Positions 23,787-32,512 of a stretch of DNA of 64,000 bases are shown piece by piece. How positions within the stretch are numbered: the stretch's first letter is position 1; every line of letters starts with the position of its first letter. This DNA is from CAZOWM01 sp964583615 (GTDB taxonomy: Bacteria; Spirochaetota; B62-G9; DRHN01): positions 1 through 64,000 of the forward strand of contig CAZOWM010000011.1 in the NCBI GenBank assembly GCA_964583615.1, written 5' to 3'. The translations under genes and the position numbers were made by a program. The notes beneath the pieces were generated by a model. That model did no database searches. It saw only the letters and a list, made by a program, of their open reading frames with translations, and was not told where the DNA came from.

Positions 23787-25086
23787 TGTACGCAGCTTCC
23801 AGTTCTTTCATGAGATCTTTATCGTACCCGTACTTTTTCCTCATTTCAGAGAGAATACGCTCCCCTCCTTCACGATCGAGATAGTTGTATAAAAGTTTCC
23901 CCTTCAGGAGGAGGACCTCAGGATACACTGACGACTCTTCCTCTGCTTCCAGGAAAAGATCGATTTCATCCCGCAATTCTTCGATAATCGCCCGGTCCTC
24001 TCTTCCTGTCTCCTCATAGAGCTGCACGTAAATACGGTAAAAGTCCTTGAACAGCTGTCCGCTTTCATCGTCGAAGTACACGGGCCTTAAAGAACTTAAT
24101 TCTGTATACGCCTCATGCGCCATTCCAAGTGAAAGCTCTGAATCAAGAAGATAAAACACCCCGTAGGGAAACAGCTCGTATATGGGGTACTGATGCACAA
24201 AAAGTCGAAAGTATTCCGACGCTTTTTTGTAATTTTCGAGCTGATAATAACAGTATCCAATCTCGAACACGGTAATGGGATTGTAGCTCGAGTCCGGAAA
24301 CATGTTGAGCACGAAATTGAACTTGAGAATTGCATCCTCCCACTGCTCCCTTCCCACAAGCTCCATACCCGAGGTGAAGTAATTTCTCGCGCTGTCCGCC
24401 CTGAATTCCTCAACCTCAATTATAGTGAGGTCCCGCAGGTCCTGTTTGACCTTTCTGTTTATCTTCTGCAGCTTGAGAAGGTTGTATGCGAGCAGGCCTC
24501 CAAAAATGAAGGTTGCGGTGTTCATCGCCTGCGAAGCCTCTTTGTCGCCCCGGCTGTCGAAGTAGATTCTCCCTGTGATGGAGAGCCCGAAGAAACCCGA
24601 TGAAAACAGCGTTTCGATCACCACGAGCCTTCTGGCGTCTCTCGACCCCCTGTTCGATAAAGATATTCCCTCTTTTCCTTTCTCCATCTGATAGGAGCCT
24701 GCAGGGAGGTTTTTTATCTCGATCGGTGTATTCCCCACACTCCGGTTATTGATCCACACTTTCTGGTTCTTTTGGGTGAACACGACGTCAAGGTTCAGTG
24801 GCTGCAACGCCATGAACAAGTGATTTCTTCTTTCTTCGGATGTGCGTATCTGCTTTTTGAGGGTTTCGTACCCCTCTTTTTCTATGCGCACCTTGTAGGA
24901 CTCCTCGCTCCCGTGTATCCGCAGCGGTGTGAGCCCCACTCTGTCTCCGTCGATGTAGACCTCTGCATGGATGGGGTCGGTGTTGATAAAAATTTCCCGT
25001 CTCCTCTGGTCATCCGAATATGCTGAGCAGATACCCCATGTGAAACAGAAAAAAATTCCCGCGACAAGTGCCTTTTTCATACTCAA
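23779..25086 (-). CDS. PEGA-domain and TPR exported protein
   Basis: 435 residues. A signal peptide (cleavage near CSA-YSD) is followed by two PEGA domains: about 30-95 (INTDPIHAEVYIDGDRVGLT) and about 98-135 (VWINNRSVGNTPIEIKNLPA). A hydrophobic stretch near 185-200 (ATFIFGGLLAYNLL) may be membrane-associated. TPR-like repeats occupy about 235-430, with YCYYQLENYKKASEYFRLFV the clearest. PEGA domains are known from surface and lipoprotein-like proteins. It is the middle gene of a three-gene operon, 12 bases after the CsgG-like gene and overlapping the CheW-domain gene. Start could be MSMKK or MKK two codons on. Confidence 0.75.
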   Translation of the reverse strand: MSMKKALVAGIFFCFTWGICSAYSDDQRRREIFINTDPIHAEVYIDGDRVGLTPLRIHGSEESYKVRIEKEGYETLKKQIRTSEERRNHLFMALQPLNLDVVFTQKNQKVWINNRSVGNTPIEIKNLPAGSYQMEKGKEGISLSNRGSRDARRLVVIETLFSSGFFGLSITGRIYFDSRGDKEASQAMNTATFIFGGLLAYNLLKLQKINRKVKQDLRDLTIIEVEEFRADSARNYFTSGMELVGREQWEDAILKFNFVLNMFPDSSYNPITVFEIGYCYYQLENYKKASEYFRLFVHQYPIYELFPYGVFYLLDSELSLGMAHEAYTELSSLRPVYFDDESGQLFKDFYRIYVQLYEETGREDRAIIEELRDEIDLFLEAEEESSVYPEVLLLKGKLLYNYLDREGGERILSEMRKKYGYDKDLMKELEAAYNG

Positions 25087-25098
25087 TCCCGAAGAGAA

Positions 25099-26130
25099 TT
25101 AATAAATCATGATTCCAAGCGCGGTGTACAAAGCATCAATGGGTCTCTCCTTGTAGTCGATGGAAAAAAGCCCGCACCTGAAGGTGAGACGCCCCGTTTT
25201 CAGAAAGGGTAATGCCGTGTACACACCCGCCTTTATATATGGATCAACCGACGACCAGCTCTCACTGTTGATGAAAAGGCTTGAGTAACCCGCGCCGAAA
25301 CTCACGTGCAGAAAGATCCCGTCGACAAGTCTTCTCATTTTTATGAAATAGTGAATCGTTGCTCCCACAGTCACTACGGTCACGTCCGACTCGATGAAGC
25401 CCGTATCTGTTCTTCTTCTCATGATTATGTAATTCGAATCAAACCCGAGCCCTATGGGGAAAACGTTTATTTGCGGAAAAAAGGCTATCGATATTTCTCC
25501 AAGTATTCCCGGTGGGTAGAGCTCGGACCATTTTCCGAGAGGATAAAAGGTTCCCCCGCACGTGTGGAGCACCGTCGCCGAGCGCACCTCGACTCCATTT
25601 ATGTAACGGATCAGCGGAGGGTCGTATACCTTTTCTCCCTTCTGCAACTCACGCGCAGACAAAAGCCCCACATCCATGCGCTCCACCGAATCGAATATCT
25701 TCCCCAGCTCTTCGTCATCATTGACATCGAGTATTACGCCGCTTTTGAAGTAAAATGCCTTTACGATCAGCACGGGTTTTTTGTTTTGTATATAAAAAGA
25801 GCCGAACAGTATCTTGTCGATGTTTCCTTTTTTTCCGACGTTGATCAGCACATTTCTGCTCCAGAGATCCGCGCCGTTATTCTCGCGTATGATATCGAGC
25901 CCCCCTCTGTCGATCAGAACATAGCTGTTCTTGTCCGATGACCTGTTGAGCTGCGAATATATATATTGAGGAATACTGTACATCAGTTCAGTGTATCGTT
26001 CATCTCCGGTTATGTCTCTGAAGTAGTACACGAGGACTTTTTCCCCGGCTTTCGCGTACGGCGCGCCTGCCGAGAGGAGAAAAAAGCCCGCAAAGAAGAG
26101 ATATAAAACCCATTTCATGGCATAATTCAT
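25099..26130 (-). CDS. exported CsgG/FlgO-like protein with beta-rich C-terminus
   Basis: 343 residues. The signal peptide ends near AKAG. Residues about 30-165 resemble the nucleotide-binding-like alpha/beta domain of CsgG/FlgO/TolB-N proteins: KVLVYYFRDITGDERYTEL, YVLIDRGGLDIIRENNGADL, then NIDKILFGSFYIQNKKPVLI, and GVILDVNDDEELGK. Residues about 200-343 are beta-strand-rich with many aromatic residues, as in an outer-membrane barrel. It is the first gene of the operon that continues with the PEGA and CheW-domain genes. ATG 26130 or 26118 could be the start. A TATACT -10 box lies at 26166-26171, without a convincing -35. The family call is by eye only. Confidence 0.55.
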   Translation of the reverse strand: MNYAMKWVLYLFFAGFFLLSAGAPYAKAGEKVLVYYFRDITGDERYTELMYSIPQYIYSQLNRSSDKNSYVLIDRGGLDIIRENNGADLWSRNVLINVGKKGNIDKILFGSFYIQNKKPVLIVKAFYFKSGVILDVNDDEELGKIFDSVERMDVGLLSARELQKGEKVYDPPLIRYINGVEVRSATVLHTCGGTFYPLGKWSELYPPGILGEISIAFFPQINVFPIGLGFDSNYIIMRRRTDTGFIESDVTVVTVGATIHYFIKMRRLVDGIFLHVSFGAGYSSLFINSESWSSVDPYIKAGVYTALPFLKTGRLTFRCGLFSIDYKERPIDALYTALGIMIY

Positions 26131-26267
26131 TCAATTACCGTCAGTTAAGAGGTTCCCTATTTATTAGTATAGTGCAAAAACCACAATATCATATGGAAAA
26201 AACATATCATTTTTACGGATTTTTGCGCTCTAGGAGATTTGACGGAAAGAACCACAGCGTACGGGCC

Positions 26268-26735
26268 TCAGAAATCCAGATCTATTCTGTCGCCGGCTTC
26301 GAGGTCCGATGCTTCGAAGAACCCCCTGTTCACTTCGAGCGCGTATCCGCACTTTGCGCTCGAGGTAACAGGCACGAGTGAATATGGCGTCATAGTGAAA
26401 ATATCAGTCACCATGCCGGCCTTATCGATAAACGCAATCGAAAGCGGAATTTTGGTGTTCTTCATCCAGAATGATAGAACCTTTTCCTTCCTGAAAACGA
26501 ACAGCATTCCCTCGTTCCATTCCAGCTCATCTCTGAACATCAGTCCCTTTGCCCTCTGCTTGTTTGTCCGCGCAATCTCAACAGTGAGGGGCCTGCCGTT
26601 GATGCTCAGCGTGGCCTTCTTCATTCTCCTGAGGTGGCAGGAAGCAGAAACGGAAATCACAAGAAATAACAACGCGGCAAGACTCACCATGCGCATGAAT
26701 CTTCTCATCTTCGTGTTCACGATATGACCGCACAT
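26268..26735 (-). CDS. DUF192 family lipoprotein
   Basis: 155 residues from ATG 26735, chosen because GGAGG lies 8 bases upstream (an in-frame TTG at 26750 overlaps that site). A hydrophobic segment ends in a lipobox-like VSASC, so it is probably a lipoprotein. The DUF192 core follows: VEIARTNKQRAKGLMFRDEL, FWMKNTKIPLSIAFID and the C-terminal ALEVNRGFFEASDLEAGD. The domain's biochemical role is unknown; it is widespread in exported proteins. Confidence 0.88.
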   Translation of the reverse strand: MCGHIVNTKMRRFMRMVSLAALLFLVISVSASCHLRRMKKATLSINGRPLTVEIARTNKQRAKGLMFRDELEWNEGMLFVFRKEKVLSFWMKNTKIPLSIAFIDKAGMVTDIFTMTPYSLVPVTSSAKCGYALEVNRGFFEASDLEAGDRIDLDF

Positions 26736-26813
26736 TGACCCTGCCTCCAAAATTTAAGCTATCTAAAAAAATATAAACAATTACACTGAATAGAAACAGG
26801 AAAACGGTTTGCC

Positions 26814-26842
26814 TTGACAATTACAGCTGAGAAATCTATATT
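26814..26842 (+). promoter_or_regulatory. leaderless promoter of the GerMN-nadE operon
   Basis: TTGACA (26814-26819), 17-base spacer, TATATT (26837-26842), then 7 bases to the ATG at 26850. The start point should fall at or just before the ATG. There is no Shine-Dalgarno. Confidence 0.7.
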
Positions 26843-26849
26843 GCTAAAA

Positions 26850-27698
26850 ATGGCTTCGAAAAGACGCAGTCCGAGAATTGGAAAAACAGGCTGTCTATTC
26901 TGGTTGTTTATCCTCCTCATAATTATCGTAATTTTTGTCTACAGAGGGAAAGGAAATTTGAAGGAAACATTTTCTTTTCTGAAACAAAAGGAGGCAAAAC
27001 AGGAAGTAGAAAAGACGCGCAGCGAAAAAACAATTATTGAAACACTCCCTGAAGAAAAATCACCCGCTGATAGGGGGGCTGAAAAAGAAAAGAAAACATT
27101 CCAGCCCGAACCTCTCAGGGAGACTGAAGAGAAACCGGCTTCAGACAGCGCGTCCCCTCCTGACATGAGCGCGCGGGCGACCGTAGAGGAACCGAAAAAA
27201 GAAACCCGCACCGCTGAAAAACAACCCTCTTCTGAGAGAGGCACGCTTCGCACGAAAAAGCTGAACTCCTCACTGTACTTCGTGAAAATCAGTGATGACG
27301 GGGCGTCGGTTCAGCCGGTTTCGGTTCCGAGAACAATTGAATATAAAGACTCCCCGATCACAAGGACAATCGAGTCCCTTATCGCGGGACCGACGTCTGC
27401 GGAAAGGCAGAAGGGTATCACGAGCTTCATTCCGAAGGATACGAGGCTTTTATCGGCTCACATATCCTCTGGACATCTCACGCTCGATTTCAACAGCAGT
27501 TTTGAGGAAAACTACACGGGAAGAGAGGCGATCATGCTCGAGCTCGCACAGATTCTGTTCACCGCATTTACCTTTGATCAGGTAAACAAGCTAACGATCC
27601 TCATCGAGGGAGAAACAAAGCGATATATTACCGGTGAAGGGATTCCGTTAAAGGATGCCTACACAAGAGAAGACCTTTCAGCCGCAGGCACTCAATGA
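26850..27698 (+). CDS. GerMN-domain single-pass membrane protein
   Basis: 282 residues from ATG 26850 (MASKRRSPRIGK). An earlier in-frame TTG at 26814 is the -35 box of the promoter and so is rejected. A transmembrane segment (about 14-32) precedes a charged, Glu/Lys/Pro-rich spacer (about 35-145), then a GerMN domain (about 150-275): SSLYFVKISDDG, TIESLIAGPTSAE, HLTLDFNSSFEEN and LTILIEGE. It is the second GerMN protein in the window, and both are membrane-anchored. It overlaps nadE by ATGA. Confidence 0.8.
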   Translation: MASKRRSPRIGKTGCLFWLFILLIIIVIFVYRGKGNLKETFSFLKQKEAKQEVEKTRSEKTIIETLPEEKSPADRGAEKEKKTFQPEPLRETEEKPASDSASPPDMSARATVEEPKKETRTAEKQPSSERGTLRTKKLNSSLYFVKISDDGASVQPVSVPRTIEYKDSPITRTIESLIAGPTSAERQKGITSFIPKDTRLLSAHISSGHLTLDFNSSFEENYTGREAIMLELAQILFTAFTFDQVNKLTILIEGETKRYITGEGIPLKDAYTREDLSAAGTQ

Positions 27699-28468
27699 TG
27701 AATATCGAACAGTGCAGGAAAAAAATCGTTTCCTTTATTCGGGATTATCTCAATGGCTCGGGGCACCGGACCGGTGTGGTGGGCGTCTCCGGAGGGGTCG
27801 ACTCGTCGCTCGTTTTCTTCCTCACGTGCGAAGCTCTCGGGGCAGAACACACAGTCGGCGCACTGCTCCCGCATGCGGGCTCATCCCCCATCTTTACCGA
27901 CAGGGCACAGAGAATCGTTGCGATGAAGGGAGGGCATCTCCGTTATTTCGACATCACAGAGACGGTGAACAGTTTTCAGAAGCTTTCCGGCACCGCGAAC
28001 AGGCGAAGAATCGGAAACATCATGGCACGGGTGCGGATGACCGCGCTTTTTGACATCGCGGCGGAATCGGAAGGGCTCGTGATGGGAACGGGGAACAAAA
28101 CCGAAATTCTTCTGGGGTACTTCACACTTTTCGGCGACGGAGCCTGCGCGTTCGAACCAATCGGAGACCTCTACAAGTCGGAGGTATGGGAAATGGCAAG
28201 ACTGGTGGGAATTCCTGAAGAAATCATTGCAGAACCTCCGACCGCAGATCTGTGGGAGGGCCAGACCGACGAGGGTGAGCTCGGCATTACCTACGATACC
28301 ACGGATAGGATACTCTCGTTGCTCGTCGAGAAAAACCTGACTCCTGAGAAGATCACGGATATCGGGTTTAAGCGTGAGGACGTGGAAAGGGTCATCGTGC
28401 TGATGAAGAAGTCGGAGTTTAAAAGAAGGATGCCGCCGTTTCCAGAATTGAAACCAGCACCCGGCTGA
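27695..28468 (+). CDS. nadE: ammonia-dependent NAD synthetase
   Basis: Converts deamido-NAD and ammonia to NAD with ATP. The adenine-nucleotide alpha-hydrolase P-loop VGVSGGVDSSL is near residue 30, and KTEILLGYFTLFGDGA, PIGDLYKSEVWEMAR, PPTADLWEGQTDEGELG are standard for the synthetase. There is no glutaminase domain, so ammonia is the nitrogen donor. The start overlaps the GerMN stop by ATGA (MM at 27695/27698). Confidence 0.95.
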   Translation: MMNIEQCRKKIVSFIRDYLNGSGHRTGVVGVSGGVDSSLVFFLTCEALGAEHTVGALLPHAGSSPIFTDRAQRIVAMKGGHLRYFDITETVNSFQKLSGTANRRRIGNIMARVRMTALFDIAAESEGLVMGTGNKTEILLGYFTLFGDGACAFEPIGDLYKSEVWEMARLVGIPEEIIAEPPTADLWEGQTDEGELGITYDTTDRILSLLVEKNLTPEKITDIGFKREDVERVIVLMKKSEFKRRMPPFPELKPAPG

Positions 28469-28502
28469 GAGCCCGCACTCCGGAGAAGAAAGAAGCGACA
28501 TT

Positions 28503-29279
28503 ATGACGAAATACAGAAAAATCTGCCTGCTTTTTGCAGTAATTCTCATGATTGGTGTAGTGACGAACAGCTGTGCCCGTATCCTCAAGAAGGGCAGGTA
28601 TATTGTTGCAACCTCGCCCCGCACTCCGCCGTTCGTCATGCTGGATGCTGATAAGGACATCATCGGCTTCGATATTGATGTCATCAATCAGATCGCACTC
28701 CGCATGGACATGAACATCAAGATCATCCCCGTTTTACAGACCAATCTTCTCTACGGGCTGATCGATGAAACCTACGACATCGCAATTGCCTCCATCATCC
28801 TCCCTGCCGAGGCATCAGAGGCGGAGAACCCGGAAATCAACTACTCCGACCCCTACCTCGAGATCGGAGAAGTCATCGTTCTCTCTGAAGATTTTGGAGA
28901 GTACAGCGGGCTCGATGACCTCACAAACAAAAAAGTCGGCATCGAAAAAGGCTCAGACTCGAAAAGGGTTCTCGGCAGGCAGAAAGGCATCGCGATCAGG
29001 GAATACACGGAGATTAAAAATGCATACGAGGACATAGCTCTCGGAAAAATCGATGCGCTCAGCGCCGACCTTCCCAATGCTGTGCAGACCGTGCATTTCA
29101 GTGATGAGTACAACCGCATATTAAAGATCCAGCCGGAGCCGGTGACAAGAAAACAGTACGTCATTGCAGTGAAGTCCGGACACAATATCCTTCTGAACAA
29201 GATAAACTCCGGAATAGAGAAGATGAAAAAAGACGGCTCCCTTGAAATGCTCGTCGAGAAGTGGTTCTTTACACAATGA
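28503..29279 (+). CDS. solute-binding lipoprotein, amino-acid type (SBP_bac_3)
   Basis: 258 residues. The signal peptide ends in a lipobox-like VVTNSC. The mature part follows the family 3 periplasmic binding fold: RYIVATSPRTPPFVMLDADK, IIGFDIDVINQIALRM, YDIAIASIILPAEA, then KKVGIEKGSDS and the final EMLVEKWFF. No ABC permease or ATPase lies nearby, so it could be an orphan receptor or serve a transporter elsewhere. The next gene's ATG overlaps its stop codon. Confidence 0.85.
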   Translation: MTKYRKICLLFAVILMIGVVTNSCARILKKGRYIVATSPRTPPFVMLDADKDIIGFDIDVINQIALRMDMNIKIIPVLQTNLLYGLIDETYDIAIASIILPAEASEAENPEINYSDPYLEIGEVIVLSEDFGEYSGLDDLTNKKVGIEKGSDSKRVLGRQKGIAIREYTEIKNAYEDIALGKIDALSADLPNAVQTVHFSDEYNRILKIQPEPVTRKQYVIAVKSGHNILLNKINSGIEKMKKDGSLEMLVEKWFFTQ

Positions 29280-30271
29280 TCAGGAAATACCTTCTCAAAG
29301 CTGGGGGTCTGGTGTTCTGTGTGTTTCTCTGCATATCGTGCACGGCGAAACTAACATCAATCTCAGACACGAGCATCGCGCTCGGAACCTATGTCCAGCT
29401 GACCCTCGTCATCCAGAGAGGGAGCGAGAAACAGGCGGAAAGCACCCTTCAGGACGTGTACGCGTGTATCGACGACCTCGATGCCCGTTTTGACTACAGA
29501 TATGAAGGCGGTACGCTCAACAAATTCAACCGGTCCGAGCAGATGCAGAAAAACGATGACTCAGCCCTCTTTTCCCTCATCGAATCTTCTCTGGAATACG
29601 CACGGTTCACCGGCGGGTATTTTGATCCCACCATTCTTCCAATTGTCGATCTCTGGGGGTTCAACAGAGGGGCCCCGCGTCTCCCCGCACCAGAACAAAT
29701 CACCGAAGCGCTCGGATACGTCGGGTATGAAAAAGTCACGGTTTCAGACAGTGTGATAAAAAAACCCGTCTGGGTGAAGTTCGATCTCAGCGGAGTTGCG
29801 AAAGGAAGAATTGTTGACCTGATAAAAGAGGCCCTTATCACAGAGGGGCATGAAAATTTTTTAGTGAACGCGGGGGGAGACATCTATGTAAACGGGCTGA
29901 ACAGTGAAAGGAAAAAGTGGCGGATTGCCATACAGGACCCGGTGCGTGAGAACGAGTACAGCGGTATCATTGAAAAAACCAACACAGCGGTTGTAACCTC
30001 CGGAGACTATGAGCAGTTCTTCTTTGAGAACGGAGTAAAGTACTCTCACCTGTTCAACCCGAAAACAGGATACCCCCTGAATGAAATGCACAGCGTCACC
30101 GTGATTTCTGACAATACCGCCTTTGCCGACGCTGTTGCAACCGCGGTCTTCAGCATGGGAAAAACCGAGGGATACGCGTTTCTCGTGGAAAACGGACTGG
30201 AGGGGTTTCTCATCTACTCCGATGCAGACGGAAAGATTCAGACAAAAAGCACATCGAAATTCTGGGAATAG
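29276..30271 (+). CDS. apbE: FAD:protein FMN transferase (ApbE), lipoprotein
   Basis: Transfers FMN from FAD to Thr/Ser of target flavoproteins in the periplasm. The lipobox is LCISC near residue 19. TSIALGTYVQL, GGYFDPTI, FDLSGVAKGRIVD, VNAGGDIYVNG and SHLFNPKTGYP are the family motifs, including the Mg-binding Asp and Thr/Ala region. I start at ATG 29276, which overlaps the preceding TGA as ATGA, rather than an upstream in-frame codon at 29261. No Rnf or Nqr genes are in view to name the target. Confidence 0.94.
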   Translation: MIRKYLLKAGGLVFCVFLCISCTAKLTSISDTSIALGTYVQLTLVIQRGSEKQAESTLQDVYACIDDLDARFDYRYEGGTLNKFNRSEQMQKNDDSALFSLIESSLEYARFTGGYFDPTILPIVDLWGFNRGAPRLPAPEQITEALGYVGYEKVTVSDSVIKKPVWVKFDLSGVAKGRIVDLIKEALITEGHENFLVNAGGDIYVNGLNSERKKWRIAIQDPVRENEYSGIIEKTNTAVVTSGDYEQFFFENGVKYSHLFNPKTGYPLNEMHSVTVISDNTAFADAVATAVFSMGKTEGYAFLVENGLEGFLIYSDADGKIQTKSTSKFWE

Positions 30272-30281
30272 GCTGCAGGTT

Positions 30282-31922
30282 CTACTGTGAGGCGACCCTG
30301 ATGAAGATGTTCTCTTTCCGCAGCTCCCGTTTCAACCGCTGCACGTCGGTATGTGCTTTCAAGACAACAAGGGTGTCGAATGCCCGCTCGATGTGTGTCT
30401 GGATATATCTGTTCTGTAAGAGTTTGAGCCTCGTTTTTTCCGAGTCAATATGAAGCACCCAGCTTCGGCTGATCTGCACGTCGATCTTCGACGAGGACCA
30501 GAGTTTGATCGAATCAAGAATTCCTTCATTCACGGTTGTTCCCGCTGTCCACCTCAGCACCTCGCTGAAAACCTCGGCATCGCCGATGTACTCGATCCCG
30601 CGGCTGATGGAATCGCGGTCGATGCTCAGCCTCATCACCTCACCCCGCTGAACGATGTCGGAAAAACCTGCAAGCACATAGAGATGAAAATGCGAAATCC
30701 TGTCGGCGAACACCATGAGCTCACGGTTTGTGTTCACGACCACGGACCCTTCTCCGCTCTGAATGTTTTTCTGAAAAGTGTTTGCCTTTACCCATACGCC
30801 TGATGTATCGCAGAGCACGAACCCTCTGAACACGAGGCCATCGAGCGATGCGGAATACTGAGCGAGCCGTTCTGAACGCTTTTCTTTCGAAAAGGGAGCG
30901 CGTATAATCTCCTTCATCACGTGCTCCCGCATCAGCAGGGAGAAAAGCGATTCGCTAGTACAGGTTTTTTTCTTTTTCAGCACCGCAAGAATCCGCCGTT
31001 CGTCTTCCGAGAGGACCGTTTTCAATTGAGTTATCTTGTCCGCATATCCCTTTTTTGCAAAGGATTCGTCGATCATGTATCTTCCATTCTCTTCCCTCAA
31101 AACGCCCAGAAGCTCGAGGTCGCGAACATAGCGGCTCTTATCTGCTTCGCTTCCGGGAAAAAATTTCAGGCACGTGGAAAAGGTCTTTTGTGCATGCGTT
31201 TTTTTGAGGGACAGGTACAGCATACAATCGATACTTTTTACAATGTCGTGCAGGTAGAGGCTCTGTCCGAAAAACGGAGTGCGGTTTTTCGAACCCGTGC
31301 TTTTTTTTCCGACGTTCTCACTGAGCGCCCATATCGGGATAAACGTCCCTTTGTCGGCAAAAAGCGCGATATCCACCTGTCTTTCTTCGTACAGGGGCAT
31401 GAATTCAGCGCTTCGTTCCCTGCGCGCGGGAACCACCCCTCCGTGCATGACGATTTCCCTCAAGGCATGGGAGCTTCCTTTCGGAAGAAGAAACCGGTCG
31501 TCAACAATGCGTGAGAGAGCATTTATGACTTCGCCGGGTTTGTACATTCTGTATGTTCCCAGCTGCTCCAGTATTTCGGGAAACAGGTACACCTTGTCAA
31601 GCCGGTCGTTCAAAAGCCTCCTGTCCTTTCTCAGGTACACGAAACCCTTCTGTGCGAGGCCTTCGATGCTTGCGTCAAGCTCAACGTCACTTTCATACAT
31701 CTTGTGAAGGTCTCCCTTGTAGAGGAGGCCTCGGCTGCACAGGAGGGCATAGAGCAGGGCGCGTTCCTGCCCTGTGAGCGATGAGCACGAGGGTGCAAGA
31801 ATATCTCTCTTCGTCATGTGGCGGATGAGCTCGTCGACCGTGGAGTGTTCACTCACTCCCCAGAAGCGGCAGATCTTCTGAATCTCATTTTGCGTTTTTC
31901 TTAAAAGCTCTTTTTTCAGCAT
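30282..31922 (-). CDS. winged-helix / helicase-associated (XPB/Ssl2 N-like) domain protein
   Basis: 546 residues, no signal peptide. There are several winged-helix-like segments (about 30-110, 280-350). Residues about 400-520 resemble the Helicase_C_3 or XPB/Ssl2 N-terminal-like domain: VVVNTNRELMVFADRIS, HLYVLAGFSDIVQRGEV, LSIDRDSISRGIEYIG, then EVLRWTAG. No helicase motor motifs (Walker A/B) are present. The C-terminus ends in IFIRVASQ, with IQTHIERAFD and LVVLKAHTDVQRLKREL before it. It lies two bases after the EcfT-like gene, so it is co-transcribed with it, and it faces apbE. A nucleic-acid-binding role is inferred. Confidence 0.55.
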   Translation of the reverse strand: MLKKELLRKTQNEIQKICRFWGVSEHSTVDELIRHMTKRDILAPSCSSLTGQERALLYALLCSRGLLYKGDLHKMYESDVELDASIEGLAQKGFVYLRKDRRLLNDRLDKVYLFPEILEQLGTYRMYKPGEVINALSRIVDDRFLLPKGSSHALREIVMHGGVVPARRERSAEFMPLYEERQVDIALFADKGTFIPIWALSENVGKKSTGSKNRTPFFGQSLYLHDIVKSIDCMLYLSLKKTHAQKTFSTCLKFFPGSEADKSRYVRDLELLGVLREENGRYMIDESFAKKGYADKITQLKTVLSEDERRILAVLKKKKTCTSESLFSLLMREHVMKEIIRAPFSKEKRSERLAQYSASLDGLVFRGFVLCDTSGVWVKANTFQKNIQSGEGSVVVNTNRELMVFADRISHFHLYVLAGFSDIVQRGEVMRLSIDRDSISRGIEYIGDAEVFSEVLRWTAGTTVNEGILDSIKLWSSSKIDVQISRSWVLHIDSEKTRLKLLQNRYIQTHIERAFDTLVVLKAHTDVQRLKRELRKENIFIRVASQ

Positions 31923-31924
31923 GC

Positions 31925-32512
31925 TCAGTCAAAACCCATCTTCAGGATGAATATAGAACAGTACAGCAGAATCTGTGAACCAATGTATAGATAGTCGCGC
32001 GAGGAAATCTTCATTGTCACGAACTGATTTTGTTCTATGCGTTCATATTCGCCGTACGACCGATCGTACACGCTGTGAATGAACTGCACCGTCCGCTTCT
32101 TCAGGCTCACGTGTTTCGGCCGGAAAAATCGCGGAATCTCGGCGTAGAGGTATTTGAAAATTTGAAGTACATGGTAGAGAATGAGAAAAAAATTTTTCCG
32201 CAAACTGTTTTTCCCCCTCCTCGCATCCTTCCTTTTGAACAAATAATTTACCGATGAGAGAGAACTGTCGAGCGTGTAGAGAGCGGAAAAAAGCTCTTCC
32301 GGTGAAAATCCGGCTGTGAGGATCTTGCTCGTGAGAAACATTTCCACTATCACTCCGGTGAAAAATACTCCCCTGGCGAGCCCCTGTCTTAGGACAATCA
32401 GCGGCCCGTAGTGGATAATCACTTCTCCTCCCCCCCGAACAGCGTTGAGCCCGAACACGAACAGGAGGAGGGGGAAAAGAGGCATGATTTCACGGAAACG
32501 AATCTGTTTCAT
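31925..32512 (-). CDS. EcfT/CbiQ-like membrane protein, start uncertain
   Basis: 195 residues from the first ATG. The sequence GGEVIIHYGPLIVLRQGLAR, then VEMFLTSKILTAGFSPEEL and FSALYTLDSS resembles the core of EcfT, the transmembrane subunit of energy-coupling-factor importers. The coupling ARG motifs of typical EcfT are not evident. The same frame is open and hydrophobic for 42 more codons up to about 32638, reading TPFSQLFNILIFISVAL and more; that stretch looks like the missing first EcfT helices, but it has no ATG, GTG or TTG. An ATT at 32638 with GGAAG upstream is a possible start. No ECF ATPases are adjacent. Confidence 0.5.
   Translation of the reverse strand: MKQIRFREIMPLFPLLLFVFGLNAVRGGGEVIIHYGPLIVLRQGLARGVFFTGVIVEMFLTSKILTAGFSPEELFSALYTLDSSLSSVNYLFKRKDARRGKNSLRKNFFLILYHVLQIFKYLYAEIPRFFRPKHVSLKKRTVQFIHSVYDRSYGEYERIEQNQFVTMKISSRDYLYIGSQILLYCSIFILKMGFD

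Noticed and set aside
26814..26849. TTG start extending the GerMN protein by 12 residues
   Set aside because: The TTG is the first triplet of the -35 box; the ATG at 26850 is the better start.
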